DNA of 64,000 nucleotides from Saccharina japonica. Taxonomy: Eukaryota > Sar > Phaeophyceae > Laminariales > Laminariaceae. The notes beneath the pieces are model-generated. The model saw only the letters and a list, made by a program, of their open reading frames with translations, made no database searches and was not told where the DNA came from. Below are positions 1 to 11,268 of the stretch, piece after piece. The stretch lies in contig MEHQ01000553.1 of assembly GCA_008828725.1 (NCBI GenBank), forward strand, positions 354,390 to 418,389, read 5' to 3'. The translations under genes and the position numbers were made by a program. Numbering within the stretch: the stretch's first letter is position 1; each line of letters starts with the position of its first letter.

Positions 1-1026
1 GGGTGGAAAGTGGAAAACCAAACTGGTTGCACTCAGACCGAACCCACTCATGCATAATTGTGGACACCCCCCTCCCCACGGTTGTAGGCACGCCCCCTGA
101 CACGCCCGAGCAATTCGTTACAAATAATTTGGGTTGGCGTCGGTTGGCGACGACTCTAGACAGCACGCCTCTTACTGCGTGAGCTAGACAATCCGTGTAC
201 GACTCGATCCGTCTTACGTATTACTTTCCGATGTTGGAACTGTAATTTCTTGAGAAACCTCACAACACCTGACCCAGCAATCGCGGGCAAGCTACAAACA
301 GAAGCCGTCTGTTCGCGTGTTCTATCAGTCGGCCAGCACTGTTCAGTGCTGTACGAACTTGGTATTCCAACTCAACGCGATCAACCAAACAGTGCCTCAT
401 TGCTGTTATATTCGCCAGACATTTTGAACCAAACGCCTAATTCTCTCTAGAACAACGAATACCAGATTATTATCGGAACGGTTCCCGATCTCGTATTATC
501 TTCTCCTTATTGTTTGTGTGAAAGTCACCGCGGCTGGCGACCGAGTTAGGTCGTCTGTGCGGGGTGGAGAACCTTGACTCCGTAAAAGGGCAAAGGCTCC
601 ACGAGACAGCTGCATACAATGCCCATTGCTGTCTCTGGAAGCGACCACACCAGAAGTCCAATAAATTCATTGGAGGCTGTTGTGCATATTCAAGTCTGCC
701 TTACAAGCGGTTTTACGTGAGATGAAGCTCACCCTTCGTGCCATTCGCCCAACACCTCACGGTGTTTCTCGCTTGGTGCGAGCAAGGAATACCCCTGGTC
801 GGTGAAACCCACGAGGTGCTCCGTCCAGGCAGAATACTCGTAGCGATGCGAAAGTCTATAGTCTTACGACTACGACACGGTGCTCCATTTCGAAAGGGAT
901 GCGCTGTCAATGGTCAAATGACAAATGCAATCAACAAAATGAGAACACACACACTCTCCCCTTTTCCTGCTGTTTCTCAATTTACGCTGCTGTTTGACGG
1001 GTTCACGCCACTGTGCTTTGCCGCAG
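1..1026. other. Presumed intron of the tyrosinase-like gene
   Basis: No exon could be supported. The only recognisable content is one copy of a dispersed repeat at 713-880 (described separately). Missing CuA-domain exons are expected to the left of the window. Confidence 0.45.
713..880 (-). repeat. Dispersed repeat D, copy 1
   Basis: The reverse complement matches copies at 27838 and 55245, with shared blocks including GACGGAGCAC, GCACCAAGCG and GGGTGAGCT. It lies in an intron of the tyrosinase-like gene. Confidence 0.6.
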
Positions 1027-1360
1027 ATACCTGGCGAGAGGGATGGGCAAGATGTGTGGCGTCGACGTCGAGGAGGACTACCCTTGGCCCACGTGCGAGG
1101 CGCACTACAAGCTCGTCACCTCTTACTCGGACTTCTACTCGTGGGTGTGGGCTAGCCTGTACGACCCTCACGGCCCCGTACACATCTGGATCGGCGGGAT
1201 GCTGGACTGCACGAACACGTACGCGAAGATCCGCGAGCTTGTGGGCGAGGAAACGGCGAGAAAACTGATAAAGCTGGGTTTTGTTCACCGCAAGGAACTG
1301 TTCCGCAGCGGGTTTTTCACGTGCGAGGGCAAGGTGGACGTTTCGGCGCGGGAGGACGAG
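1027..1360 (+). CDS. Tyrosinase-like gene, exon with CuB HxxxH
   Basis: The acceptor is TTTGCCGCAG ending at 1026; the first base completes a codon. The frame reads CGVDVEEDYPWPTC, then YDPHGPVHIWIGGMLDC. Two phase-0 donors are possible: GAG|GTGAAA after 1360 (preferred, better match to consensus) and AAG|GTGGAC after 1333, which would omit nine residues. Confidence 0.82.
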
Positions 1361-4300
1361 GTGAAAGTTTGATGAAATCTGAAACAAAACACAAAGAATT
1401 GGAAGTAACCAAAACAACAAAAACAGTTCAAATGTTGGAACAATACCTCGAAAAGCAGCGGTACAGCGGGAGCCTTCGCTTGGGTGGGTGCCGGACCAAA
1501 CTTCTCGAGTATATTACCAGTATCCATACCAATGGCAGTGCACTGTCTAAATGCTGCTTGTGCAAAACCTCGAAAACGGTTTGGATACGTACAAACGCGT
1601 CTCAGGCTTGAGTGGTCGACGTTTCTGCTGAAATCCGTCAACCTTAAGGAACAAAAGAGGCGGTTTCACGGTCGGGGATAGGGAACGGGGACAAGGGGGA
1701 GGCCGGGGGTGTGGTAAAGTTATGCATGTGGCCGTATGCGTACGAGGTGGCTCAGGCACAATTGCTGTAGATTTCGTCAGCCACAAATGCCCCATGTAAT
1801 AGAAACCCAAATGTCACGTATTTGGTAACATAGTGAAAACTTCGAATGTTCAGCAGTGAAGATATCGCTAGTTGTTTTGTCAAGGGCCTGGGACTGGCGC
1901 TACGGCCCAAACTATTGCCCGAGCAATCACAGGCCTTCAAAGAGGTACAGCACCAGTCAGGCGTTTCCGTAGCAATACATTTGGTATTTCCCAATACATT
2001 TTCTCCACAAGCGGTTTCCAAGTGGTACAAGGCATGTTGATACAAAGGATTCACTAAATATTGGTACATCTGTGACTCCGTTTAATGAATATGCAGTCGC
2101 AGTCGACGCTGGAACTGAATGGTTACGAGACGACGCCGGATTCTCCACGTTTTTACCGCACATAGGTCCAAATGTTGTCGCCGTTTTCGAGAGATTAACG
2201 CTAAACATCCGCACAGGGGTTTTGTTGATATGCCACTGCCGAGCCATTGACGATTGATTGTGTTGTTATTTTTCGTACCCAAACAATCGGGATATCTTCA
2301 AACCCACAATACCCCAAAAACCACCAAAACCGAACAATTTGTCAAAGAAACTGAAACAAAAAAAACATGCCAACCGCTAGCGGGTCGGATAGGGTCCATA
2401 TAATCATATGCGCCAAATTTCAGAGCATACTTCTCCCTAAAACGGCGTGGGATTCGACAAATCTGTGTACATTTGGGGTGATATGCTTTATAGCCATCCT
2501 GTACGTCAATAGATTTTGGCACCCTTGAAATCCCGAGACGGAGCAGGACGCATGCTACGGTAGGGGTTCGTCAAGAACTTTCTGAGGAAGGGTCACTGGA
2601 AAAGCGCTATACCCCGTCTAGAAACCGATTTCGGAGGCAATTGCAAGTTTTACCCGATAACCAATCCTGTGGGTTAAGTGTAAAATGTAAAATTTTGCAT
2701 GAAACAAAAAAAAAAACTTCCGACGATCTTGGGTTAAGGAGCCCCGCCGTTCAGAAAAAAAAATAGCCAAAAAAAGGTATACCTACCTCCATCCTAGCAC
2801 GCGTCGCGCGTCGGATTGTCACCGCCCAGGAAGACGTCGCTTCGACCAAGCGCGAAAGGGGGAGGAGGGGGGGGGCGGGGGTTGACAGGAGACGCATCCC
2901 CCGATAAGGGTATATACGCCCGTTTTCGGTTTAAACGGTTTATGAAGGACGGGGAGCTACAGCAGTTGCTCAAAATATCACCCAAAATCGTCGTAATGTT
3001 TCAGATTTTCAGTTGAAGTACGTCTTGGTTTTGTACTTTTGGCTACGTATGGGATTGTTCACCGGGGATGTACGTGGCACTTTTATTCTCCTCCAAAATG
3101 TGAATTTTCGACTCACTGTTAGTATGTAACCTCCCTACGTCCCCAAGTGAGGAGCCTTACAAAACACAAAGCAGGTTTCCCCGCTCTCTGCAGTACATGT
3201 AGCATGCGTCAGGTACTAACTGGGCGCGGGTAACGGGCAGGTTGGTTTGAAAGGGAAATATCCGCCATTCGTGTTCATGTGCAAGTACTCGAGGTTTCTT
3301 CTCATCATTTTTAAGCGTGAATCTCGGCTAACGGTGCGGTTGACATTTTTCTTCACTAACGTGATGCTTTCTCGCGCCCCCCCCCCCCCCCCCCTCGCCT
3401 CCCGTTTACACTTCGACGATTGGAAACCCTCTGGGGGCCCGCTTTTTCCTCGTGGTCTTGAAATCGGTGGATCCATCAAGGTCTTTGCTAGCGGGGTCTG
3501 CGGGTGCCACGGCTACGACCTTACCCAGGGCGATGACTATTTGACGATATTCTACGAGATGTTCATGATGAAGGAGTTTCTAGTGGACGCGGATGATGAC
3601 GCTAGGCGAGAGGTTGTCTCCATCCTCTGTAGCGGCGCTATCAGTGACGGGGACCATCTTCAGGTGCGGTGGTTGTGGTTGTGTACCCATTTCGCACCCC
3701 GGACTGGTTACTATATTTCATAATCTACTAATACGTGGAGCGACATACAGTTGGAGTAATCATCACCCCCCAAATAATATCAGTAAAAATAATGTAATGT
3801 ATAGGTTTTCAAGTGTTTGTGAGGGTTCCTGATTACTATGGTCGCCCGTTATATATATATATGTATCCAGGGCTTTGCCGACATGATGAGTGACACGGCC
3901 GTAAGCACGCACAATATATCCCACCGCTCGAACGATGTATGCAAAGAGCCGTCTCGAAGCAGATCCCACCCGGTGATCATGTGCGCAGGGGCTGTGCCAG
4001 ACAGCTGCCAGACTGCAAGCACAAAAGCGACCTTGACCTTACCGATGGGATATACTGTACCTGTAAGCTGTCGCAGGCTTTCGCAGTGTTGGTAGATCCA
4101 ATTCAATCTGTCGCAGTGTTGGCGGGACGTCCGTCGGTCGTACCCTGCCTCCTACCTCTTTGCAGTGGCGTTTCGAAAAACGTGTCTTAGTCTTGTTTTG
4201 CACGTGCTTTGACACGATATGGGTCGCATCGTTTGGCCAAACCAGTTTCTGAGTGACGGAGGGCTCTCTCCTCGTAACCCCCCCTAACAAACGTCGGAAA

Positions 4301-5575
4301 TTGTCATCTTGTCATGCATGTTTGAGCTTGAAACACGATTGTTGTTCCGGTTGCACACTCACTTCGAATCGAAACCAGCTTTGGTTTTGTAGAGTATCGG
4401 AATTTCTTATGTGATGAGCCTCAGACAAAAAACAGGGCGCAACCTCTGCTGATGACCCCCCCCCACGCTATACCATAAAGGGGTTACAGTTTAGTGTTCG
4501 ACTTCTGGGTGTAAGATTTTCTGACCGCTCGAGCTCTTCAAATGGGCAAGTAAAGGTTACTCTGACACGTTCACTACTGTAGTAACCACGACCACGCAGC
4601 TGACGGTACAAATCGGGCGTAACTCCCTTCTTTCAATTGGTTTGTTTTTCGACGTAAAACCCAGAACACGTGCGACCGACGCATGGGCCTAGTTAGTATG
4701 ATATTACACAGCTTGTGTTTAGGTTGGGTGTAGGCGATGAGGCCCAATCGGTCGAGCTTACTGCTGATTGTACGCGTATATACTTGCACTGCTGTTAATA
4801 GTTTTATAAGCAAAACGTTACCGGAAATAAACAAAAAACACGGTGTAAAAAGCACCAACAAAACTTCGATCTCAAAGCTGAAGTGCCCTTTTCTTTTTTT
4901 TTATGCGCCATTCCATCGGAACGCGCTCCGACGACGACCTCATCGCAGAAATACGCAAACGTCCGAAACAAACCGCGCGGACCCACACCAATGTCACATA
5001 TAATATGTGTTTACGGGTAGTATTGTGTATACTGTTTTCCTGAACACGTCGCGAAATATATCCAACCACCACCACCACCACCACCACAGGCGAGCTCGTC
5101 GCTGGACCCTACCTTCTGGCCGATGCACCCGACCATGGAGCGGCTGTGGATGTTCTCGGTCCTGACCGGGTCCGTCACGGACATCTCCTGGCCGGACGAA
5201 GACATCACCTTCACCGGCACCGACGGGAAGACCCACACAGAGCCCATCTGCGCCTACGCGGCGGACTGCGACGGCCACCGAGGCAAGGACGTCTTCCCGT
5301 TCGGCCTGCTCGACTCCGACGCGACCGACTTCACCGTGCAGGCGGGTATTAAGGGGAACGCTCCCCGGGGTGGACACGCGCTCACCAACCGGGAAACCCT
5401 GGCGGCGCTCGACCCTAAGGTGAACGCGCTTCCGTACATCTATGACACGTTTAAGTGGACCCACTGTGAGGCGGACGGTGTCAACATGGACGATGCGTGG
5501 GCGGCGGGTCGGGACGCGGAAGAAAATACTCGAGCTCCGGCTGGATACCCCGGTCGGAAAGAGCGGCCCGTGTAA
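1027..5575 (+). CDS. Tyrosinase-like (type-3 copper) protein, 3' part: exons 1027-1360, 3481-3663, 5090-5575
   Basis: Three exons join in phase 0 to encode the CuB half of a tyrosinase/polyphenol-oxidase-like enzyme; such enzymes oxidise phenols using a binuclear copper site held by six histidines. The first exon has DPHGPVHIWIGG, supplying two CuB histidines in the HxxxH arrangement; the third has DPTFWPMHPTMERLW, supplying the last CuB histidine in the usual DPxFWxxH context. The middle exon carries CGCHGYDLTQGDD and a helical stretch. The CuA half and the start codon must lie left of position 1. The stop is TAA at 5573-5575, and a MITE begins 8 nt later. Family assignment is strong from the motifs; substrate is unknown. 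The gene is convergent with the large minus-strand LRR gene. Confidence 0.85.
2548..2805. mobile_element. MITE family 1 copy (tyrosinase intron)
   Basis: The terminal inverted repeats begin GACGCATGCTACGG and end CTAGCACGCGTC. The interior is diverged. Confidence 0.7.
3481..3663 (+). CDS. Tyrosinase-like gene, middle exon
   Basis: The acceptor CATCAAG ends at 3480 and the donor is CTTCAG|GTGCGG after 3663; both are phase 0, matching the neighbouring exons. The exon encodes VFASGVCGCHGYDLTQGDD followed by a helix with FYEMFMMKEFLVD and ends GDHLQ. Upstream lies an 18-nt C run (3367-3394 region) within the intron. The acceptor lacks a strong adjacent pyrimidine tract, so the left edge is less certain than the right. 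Confidence 0.7.
5090..5575 (+). CDS. Tyrosinase-like gene, terminal exon with third CuB histidine
   Basis: The acceptor follows a (CCA)n tract, CCACCACAG ending at 5089. The exon opens ASSSLDPTFWPMHPTMERLW, where the His after PM is the expected third CuB ligand, then runs in frame to TAA. Typical family features follow: DVFPFGLLD and a C-terminal YDTFKWTHC. The exon is clearly more GC-rich than its introns, as expected of coding sequence. Confidence 0.85.
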   Translation, partial: ASSSLDPTFWPMHPTMERLWMFSVLTGSVTDISWPDEDITFTGTDGKTHTEPICAYAADCDGHRGKDVFPFGLLDSDATDFTVQAGIKGNAPRGGHALTNRETLAALDPKVNALPYIYDTFKWTHCEADGVNMDDAWAAGRDAEENTRAPAGYPGRKERPV

Positions 5576-5583
5576 GATGGTGG

Positions 5584-5829
5584 GACGCATGCTACGAAAG
5601 GTGTGCACCACTTGTTTTGTGAGCTCCTCGCGTAAGGAGCGTCATACCCCACCGGAACAATCGTTTCGGAGGAAAATAAAAGTGCTGGCGGATGAGAAAT
5701 CTCATGACCGAAGTATTTCTGAAACATATTTCGTCACAGAAATGAAAGTCCGACGGATTTGGGTTAAGGAGCCCGATCGTTCAGGAAACGATTCAGCCAA
5801 AACGTGCTACCTCTACTGTAGCACGCGTC
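5584..5829. mobile_element. MITE family 1 copy just after tyrosinase stop codon
   Basis: The ends are GACGCATGCTACG and GTAGCACGCGTC. It starts 8 nt after the TAA, so it likely forms part of the 3' UTR. Confidence 0.8.
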
Positions 5830-6119
5830 GTGACTCGTAAGGTAAAGGACCCGTTCGGGACCGCCCGACCCGAGGGGGTAGGGGCGGCAAACCCGACTAT
5901 CGAGGATAAGAGCCGCGCAATATCCCGCAATATTCGTCGTGGGAATCGAAGATGTCGGGCTTCAAGAAGAGCAACCATGGCTGAGTGTGTGACGTGTCTG
6001 CAATTGTATTTTTCAGGGGGGCGGGGGTAGCTGGAGGGAAGAAGAGTGAAGTGGAGCGCGGTGGGGGGATGTGTAGTGGGGTGAAAGTGTGAGTTGTTTT
6101 GTTTTAGGTAGTGGTTTGA

Positions 6120-6366
6120 GACGCGTGCTACGGTAGAGGTAGCACTTTTTGGCTGGATCGTTTTCTGAACGATCGGGCTCCTTAACCCAAATTCGTCGTA
6201 CGTTCATGTTTGTGACGAATCATGTTTCAGAGTATACTTCGGTCATGAGATTTATCATCCTGCAGCCCCTTTGTTTTCCTCTAAAACCATTTTTTCGGTG
6301 AGGTATGACGCTCCTTAAGTGAGGAGCTCAGAAAAAACATGGTGCACCTCTATCGTAGCATGCGAC
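6120..6366. mobile_element. MITE family 1 copy with TTGA target duplication
   Basis: The ends are GACGCGTGCTACGGTAGAGG and CCTCTATCGTAGCATGCGAC. TTGA is present on both sides (6116-6119 and 6367-6370). Confidence 0.88.
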
Positions 6367-7952
6367 TTGAGGTCCATCGATTTTGTTTCGTGTTGCCCGG
6401 AAGTTGTACTCGTTTTGATCACAGGGGTGGCGGATACGTTTCACGTTTTGCGCCGCTCGTAAAAAAATTATCTATCAGCGCGTCTGGTTATGCTTCCGCA
6501 ACAGGTCTTGTTTGAGTTTCAGTGGTCTTGTTCAGCGACGGCCAAGTTCAATAAACACCCTTGGAGCCGAACCGTAAGTTTGTTGTTACCCGGTGTTGTA
6601 TGTTTTATACCTCGGATCGCCTTGTGAGATGAAGACATCTTCGTATTCCGGTTTGAGAGGGGCGTTGCTCTTGTGTCCTATAACAATGCATGCCATTTTC
6701 AAACGCTGTATTGCATTTAGCCATGGTATGGTGATGTTTCTGTAGACTAGACGAGGATACGTCTTGCATGTGTTCTGTTGTGTAGGTCCAGTGTGCACAT
6801 ATTGCCCCTGGCAGGGAGAATGTTGCGTTGTTCAATCAACTATGCGGTGCCGACACCTGTCGTTTTGTTAGTTTAGTCAGCCGCCACGGAAAAGAGGTAG
6901 CTCTAGGCCGGGCGTTTCCGGACGCCTTAAAAATGTTTTGTTGTGTAGTGCAATGCACTACGTACGATACAGAAGTGGTACGCGTAATATACCATTCGTG
7001 TTTGTGCCTTAACCACTGCCCCGCGCATGTTTACAGCGAATGTATCACGTGTAGTGGAACGAACGGTCTTTGTTTGGCACGGCGTTTCTGAACTTGCGTT
7101 GCGTGGATGGAGGAGCTACCAGCCAAGGCGTCAAACCGCCATATCCTGGACAGCACCGCCACGCTGAAAGTGGGCGTGGTGCTGCGAAGCATTACTTTTC
7201 AAAGGCTCACAGGATCTGTACGAGTAGTGATTTGGCCAATGACATCGAGAACTCGAACCTGGTCGCCCCGTTTTGCGTGAGTTTTTGGTGTGGATGCTGG
7301 GTATCCCGAACCGGAGCGGAGATAGCAACGTCAGGGTCAACTTTCCCTATGTGTCCGTCAATCTGTCAGTGTTTGTAAGATGCGCTGCAGTACACGAGGC
7401 CCGTGCTTTTCGCGTAGTAGGGGCTTGTATAAGCTGATTGCGGTGCTATTTCGTCACAGCAGGCTTTATATATTATGAAAAATATATATACAAATGAAAC
7501 CGGAGTTCCCCGCAGCGGACCGACGCCCGCCTGTGGCTTCGCGCATGCCCCGAATGTACGTACGCTGAGGCTTCACACAAACGCTACTACTGTGCTTCCA
7601 AGGGCCCTCGTACTGCTGTACAGCAGCAGTGCACTGGCTCGTAAAAAAAGGCTTCAGGAATCCGTGGTGCATGAAGAACAACTCGTGTGACAGGTATATG
7701 ATGGGATCCAGCAGCACAACATACCGGGACCCACCGGCCCGACACCTCTGCGAAGTACAGGCATGAACCAATCGATGCGGGGACATTAAAAAACGAAACA
7801 CACCATTATTCGGCGTTCCGAATAGCATAGAGAGATGCGTTTTGCGCACTCGATGGGGTTCGCTATGTACATTGTTTACAGTAATGTATCCACAATGATT
7901 TTTTAACGCCCATATTGTGCAGAGGGATGGGTCCCGACCACTTGTCACGGAT

Positions 7953-8125
7953 CTACATTATTTGGCATTTTCGTGGTACGTGTCGCGACACGTGTCGCGA
8001 CATGCCGCGACACGCCACGGACGCTGCCGCGACACGCCGCGACACGTATCGCGGTATTTCGCGACATGTCGCGACATGTCACGACACGTATCGCGACACG
8101 TGCCACGAAAAAGTCAAATAATGTA
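7953..8125. mobile_element. GC-rich foldback element with TGTCGCGACA array
   Basis: The ends TACATTATTTGGCATTTTCG and its near complement bracket about 110 bp of short self-complementary units of the type CGACACGTxTCGCGACA. The whole can fold into alternative hairpins. Confidence 0.65.
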
Positions 8126-8504
8126 CATTGTTCAACAACAGCAGCAGCACTCGGATTGCGCCGCCTCGGTCTGATACCTGCTTGCGGCTACTCGCACGAC
8201 CGTAATGGCCGATAATATAGGGGCCAGGTATATTACCGTTATTAAAAGCCGAATATGGTTCGGAAAAGCCTGAAAAGACCGAAACTCCAAGGTTCCGAAA
8301 GAGTGCATCCAACGCGATGCGTCTGCCGATCGCGACTGCACAAACGACACGAATGCCGTAATTCACGAAAGTGGGGGAAAAGAGGTGGAACAACAAAGAA
8401 AGCTGCGGGTCGGATGTGATATGTGTTGTGAGAAATTTAGCAGCCTACGCGACTGCTGTACGGCTGCTCCTGCGGGCTGTCTACGCAGCCTCCACAGCGG
8501 TGTT

Positions 8505-8675
8505 GCGTTGAGCTGTGCTCAGCTGTGCTCTGCCGTGCTCTGCTGTTTTATGCTGTGCTCTGCTCTCTTGTGCTCTGTTGTGCTGTCCTCTGCTGTGCTG
8601 TGCTGTGCTGTGCTGTGCTGTGCTCTGCTGTGCTCTGATATACTGTGATCTGCTGTGCTCGGCTGTGCTGTGTTC
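8505..8675 (+). repeat. (TGCTG/TGCTC)n satellite
   Basis: This is a pentanucleotide-like tandem tract of TGCTG and TGCTC units. Its reading frames are low-complexity Cys/Leu/Ala and are not coding. Confidence 0.85.
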
Positions 8676-9310
8676 ATCTGTACCCTGCCTGTGAGCTACT
8701 GCAGTTATGCGAAGGCCAACGATCGACGCAAATTGGTTGGGCAGCGCAACGCAGTACCCGTTCGATGCCCAGGGGCGCGAGGTCTTCTACACGTAGGCGA
8801 GGTAATTAATACCGGTACTCATGATGAAGGTTCGAAGGACTCTGGTGTTTGATTGTATTGAGTTGTGGAAGTATGTCCACCTCTGACGTCGGGAGTTGGC
8901 TACACTCCAGTGTGACAATTACACTATTGTACGTCCTGGACCAACATATCGCCCCGAATAAACATGCCTTATAGGGCAGTACAATACATGTGTTACACCA
9001 CACATGACATTGCGATACTCACAGCTTACTCACAGCTCACAGCTGTGCCCCGAGCATACTCAACGGTAACTGCGAGGAGCGTGTTTGCGGTAAGCGCGTG
9101 GTTCGTTCACACACCCCAGCGCTAAAAAATACTTACTAAGATTACTGTACTTTCTTTTCGCTCCCTGACCTATCCCGTATTATGTTCAGCAAACGCAAGC
9201 AACAGGCAGTTCGTAGACAAGGCGCACCGTGCTATCGTCGCTGTTGCATCTGCACACCGCCAGCCCTCCGCCGCGTACGAGTGGCAGCATCACTTTGCAG
9301 ACCGTTCCAG

Positions 9311-9562
9311 GACGCGTGCTACGATAGAGGTAGCACCTTTTGGCTGAATCGTTTTCTGAACGATCGGGCTCCTTACCCCTAATTCGTCGGACTTTCATTT
9401 TTGTGACGAATAAAGTTTCAGAGGATACTTCGGTCATGATATTTCGCATCCGGCAGCACTTTTTTATTTCCCTCCAAAATCATTTTTTTCGGTGAGGTAT
9501 GACGCCCCTTAAGCGAGGAGCTCAGAAACAACACGGTGTGCACCTCTATCGTAGCATGCGTC
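9311..9562. mobile_element. MITE family 1 copy
   Basis: The full-length element has ends GACGCGTGCTACGATAGAGG and CGTAGCATGCGTC. CCAG lies on both sides, allowing one extra C at the right. Confidence 0.85.
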
Positions 9563-10172
9563 CCCAGAGGTCTTGCGTTGGCATGGTCTCGCCACATGGG
9601 CCGTGCCTTGGTTGTGACATAAGTGTGATGTCCCTTCCCGATAGCATGAAACACACCGGGTAATGCTTTCAGCGTGCTCGCCTTCCAGTAGTTTCACGGC
9701 TCTGTTTTGCCATCATGAAAAAAAAACACGACAACGCAGTACGTTGAAAGCGCCAGATCTGCACGAGACAGCGTAGCCCAACATCAGCAACGCGTACTGG
9801 AGCACGCCTTTTGCGCAGGTGGGAATAACAAACACTAGGAGAGTACCCAATACAAGAAATACACCCTATCAGTTGTCACCTGGCTCGCACACTAGGACAT
9901 TGGGAAAGGTTTGTCATAACGTGTGCGTCAGTGGACTAGGGTTTTTTATGGTTGTTTTGTTTTCCGTGGGCATTGTCCAGACTCCGTTTGGTATTCTGCG
10001 AAACGCCTCATCGTCATGCGTATATATCGGTGTCACGGCGGGAGCCTCGAAGCCACGCGAAATAGGGTTTCCCCTTACTTTTTTATTAACGACGAAAATA
10101 GAAACTCGCACTAATTTCAAACAGCTAAAGTAGAAAAAACGCCGGTGTGGTGCCGCTGCCCGTGGACGACTG

Positions 10173-10200
10173 ACGTGCGTTACGGTAGAGGTGCACCACA
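10173..10200. mobile_element. Fragment of a family 1 terminus
   Basis: Only GACGTGCGTTACGGTAGAGG and the adjacent GTGCACC are recognisable; no right end is found nearby. Confidence 0.4.
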
Positions 10201-10480
10201 GCACGTGAGAAAGGTTTTTAAATGGGCATTTATGTATGGCTTCACGCCCAGTGATAAACACACACAAACTTTGGCGAAGGAGGAGGAGCAGGTGAAACTG
10301 GCCGCATGGTCCATACCCCCACGACGAAGCAGTGGACGTATCTACAACTCGTACACCAAGGGCAGGGGAAGCTCTGGATCCGTCGCCATGATAAACTGGA
10401 AATAGCCACCGTCACGTATCCTACTGGCGGTGGAACTTACTTTGTCTACTACTTTCACTGTACGCTACCGTCCTGCGGGT

Positions 10481-11268
10481 ACAGTAGTAACCATCTGAGA
10501 ACGGTCCTTTTTTTTTTGTGGGTTCTGCCGATGGCTGTACTGAAAGAACCAAGGCGACAATTCACACGCCGGTTGTGTCCAACAATGCCCTGAGTGAACA
10601 TGAAAATTCGCGTTCGCGTCGATCTTTATATTTTTCAGTTTTGCTTTAGTTATAGCCTTGAAAGGCTATTTTCGGTAAGGATTGCAAATGGCCAATTTTC
10701 AATATATTTAATTTCGGCTGGCTCAGGAAACCATATTCTAGACCCGATATTGAAAATGTGTTCCCGGAGGATTGTGGTGACTAGCTATACGAGCATCATA
10801 CAAGTTGTATTGTAGAAAAATATGCATTTTTGATGGCGCTGAAAATTTTTCCGTTTTCGGTTTTTTTCCTTACTGACAGTAAGGAATTAACCCCAAAACG
10901 GAACATTTTTCAGCGCCATCAAAAATTGATATTTTACTACAATACAACTTGTATGATGATCGTATAGCTAATCACCACAATCCTCCGGGAACACATTTTC
11001 AATATCGGGTCTAGAATATGGTTTCCTGAGCCAGCCGAAATTAAATATATTGAAAATTGGCCATTTGCAATCCTTACCGAAAATAGCCTTTCAAGGCTAT
11101 AACTAAAGCAAAACTGAAAAATACAAAGATCGACGCGAACGCGAATTTTCATTTTCACTCAGGGCATTGTTAGACACAACCGGCGTGTGAATTGTCGCCT
11201 TGGTTCTTTCAGTACAGCCATCGGCAGAACCCACAAAACAAGTACCGTTCTCAGATGGTTACTACTGT
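10481..11268. mobile_element. Long near-perfect palindrome (Tc1/mariner-like foldback)
   Basis: Two arms of about 395 bp meet at CCTTACTGACAGTAAGG (10868-10884) with almost no spacer and few mismatches. The ends read CAGTAGTAACC inside a TA on both sides, consistent with a Tc1/mariner-type TA duplication. Each arm shows a matching 73-codon open frame, which is a consequence of the symmetry, not a gene. Confidence 0.8.

Noticed and set aside
7953-8125. CRISPR-like spaced repeats
   Set aside because: The units overlap and are self-complementary, without spacers; eukaryotic context.
8385-8648. 87-codon frame with Cys/Leu/Ala repeats
   Set aside because: It is produced by the TGCTG/TGCTC satellite.
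10594-11158. Two nearly identical 73-codon frames on opposite strands
   Set aside because: They are the same sequence read from the two arms of the palindrome; no start context or homology.
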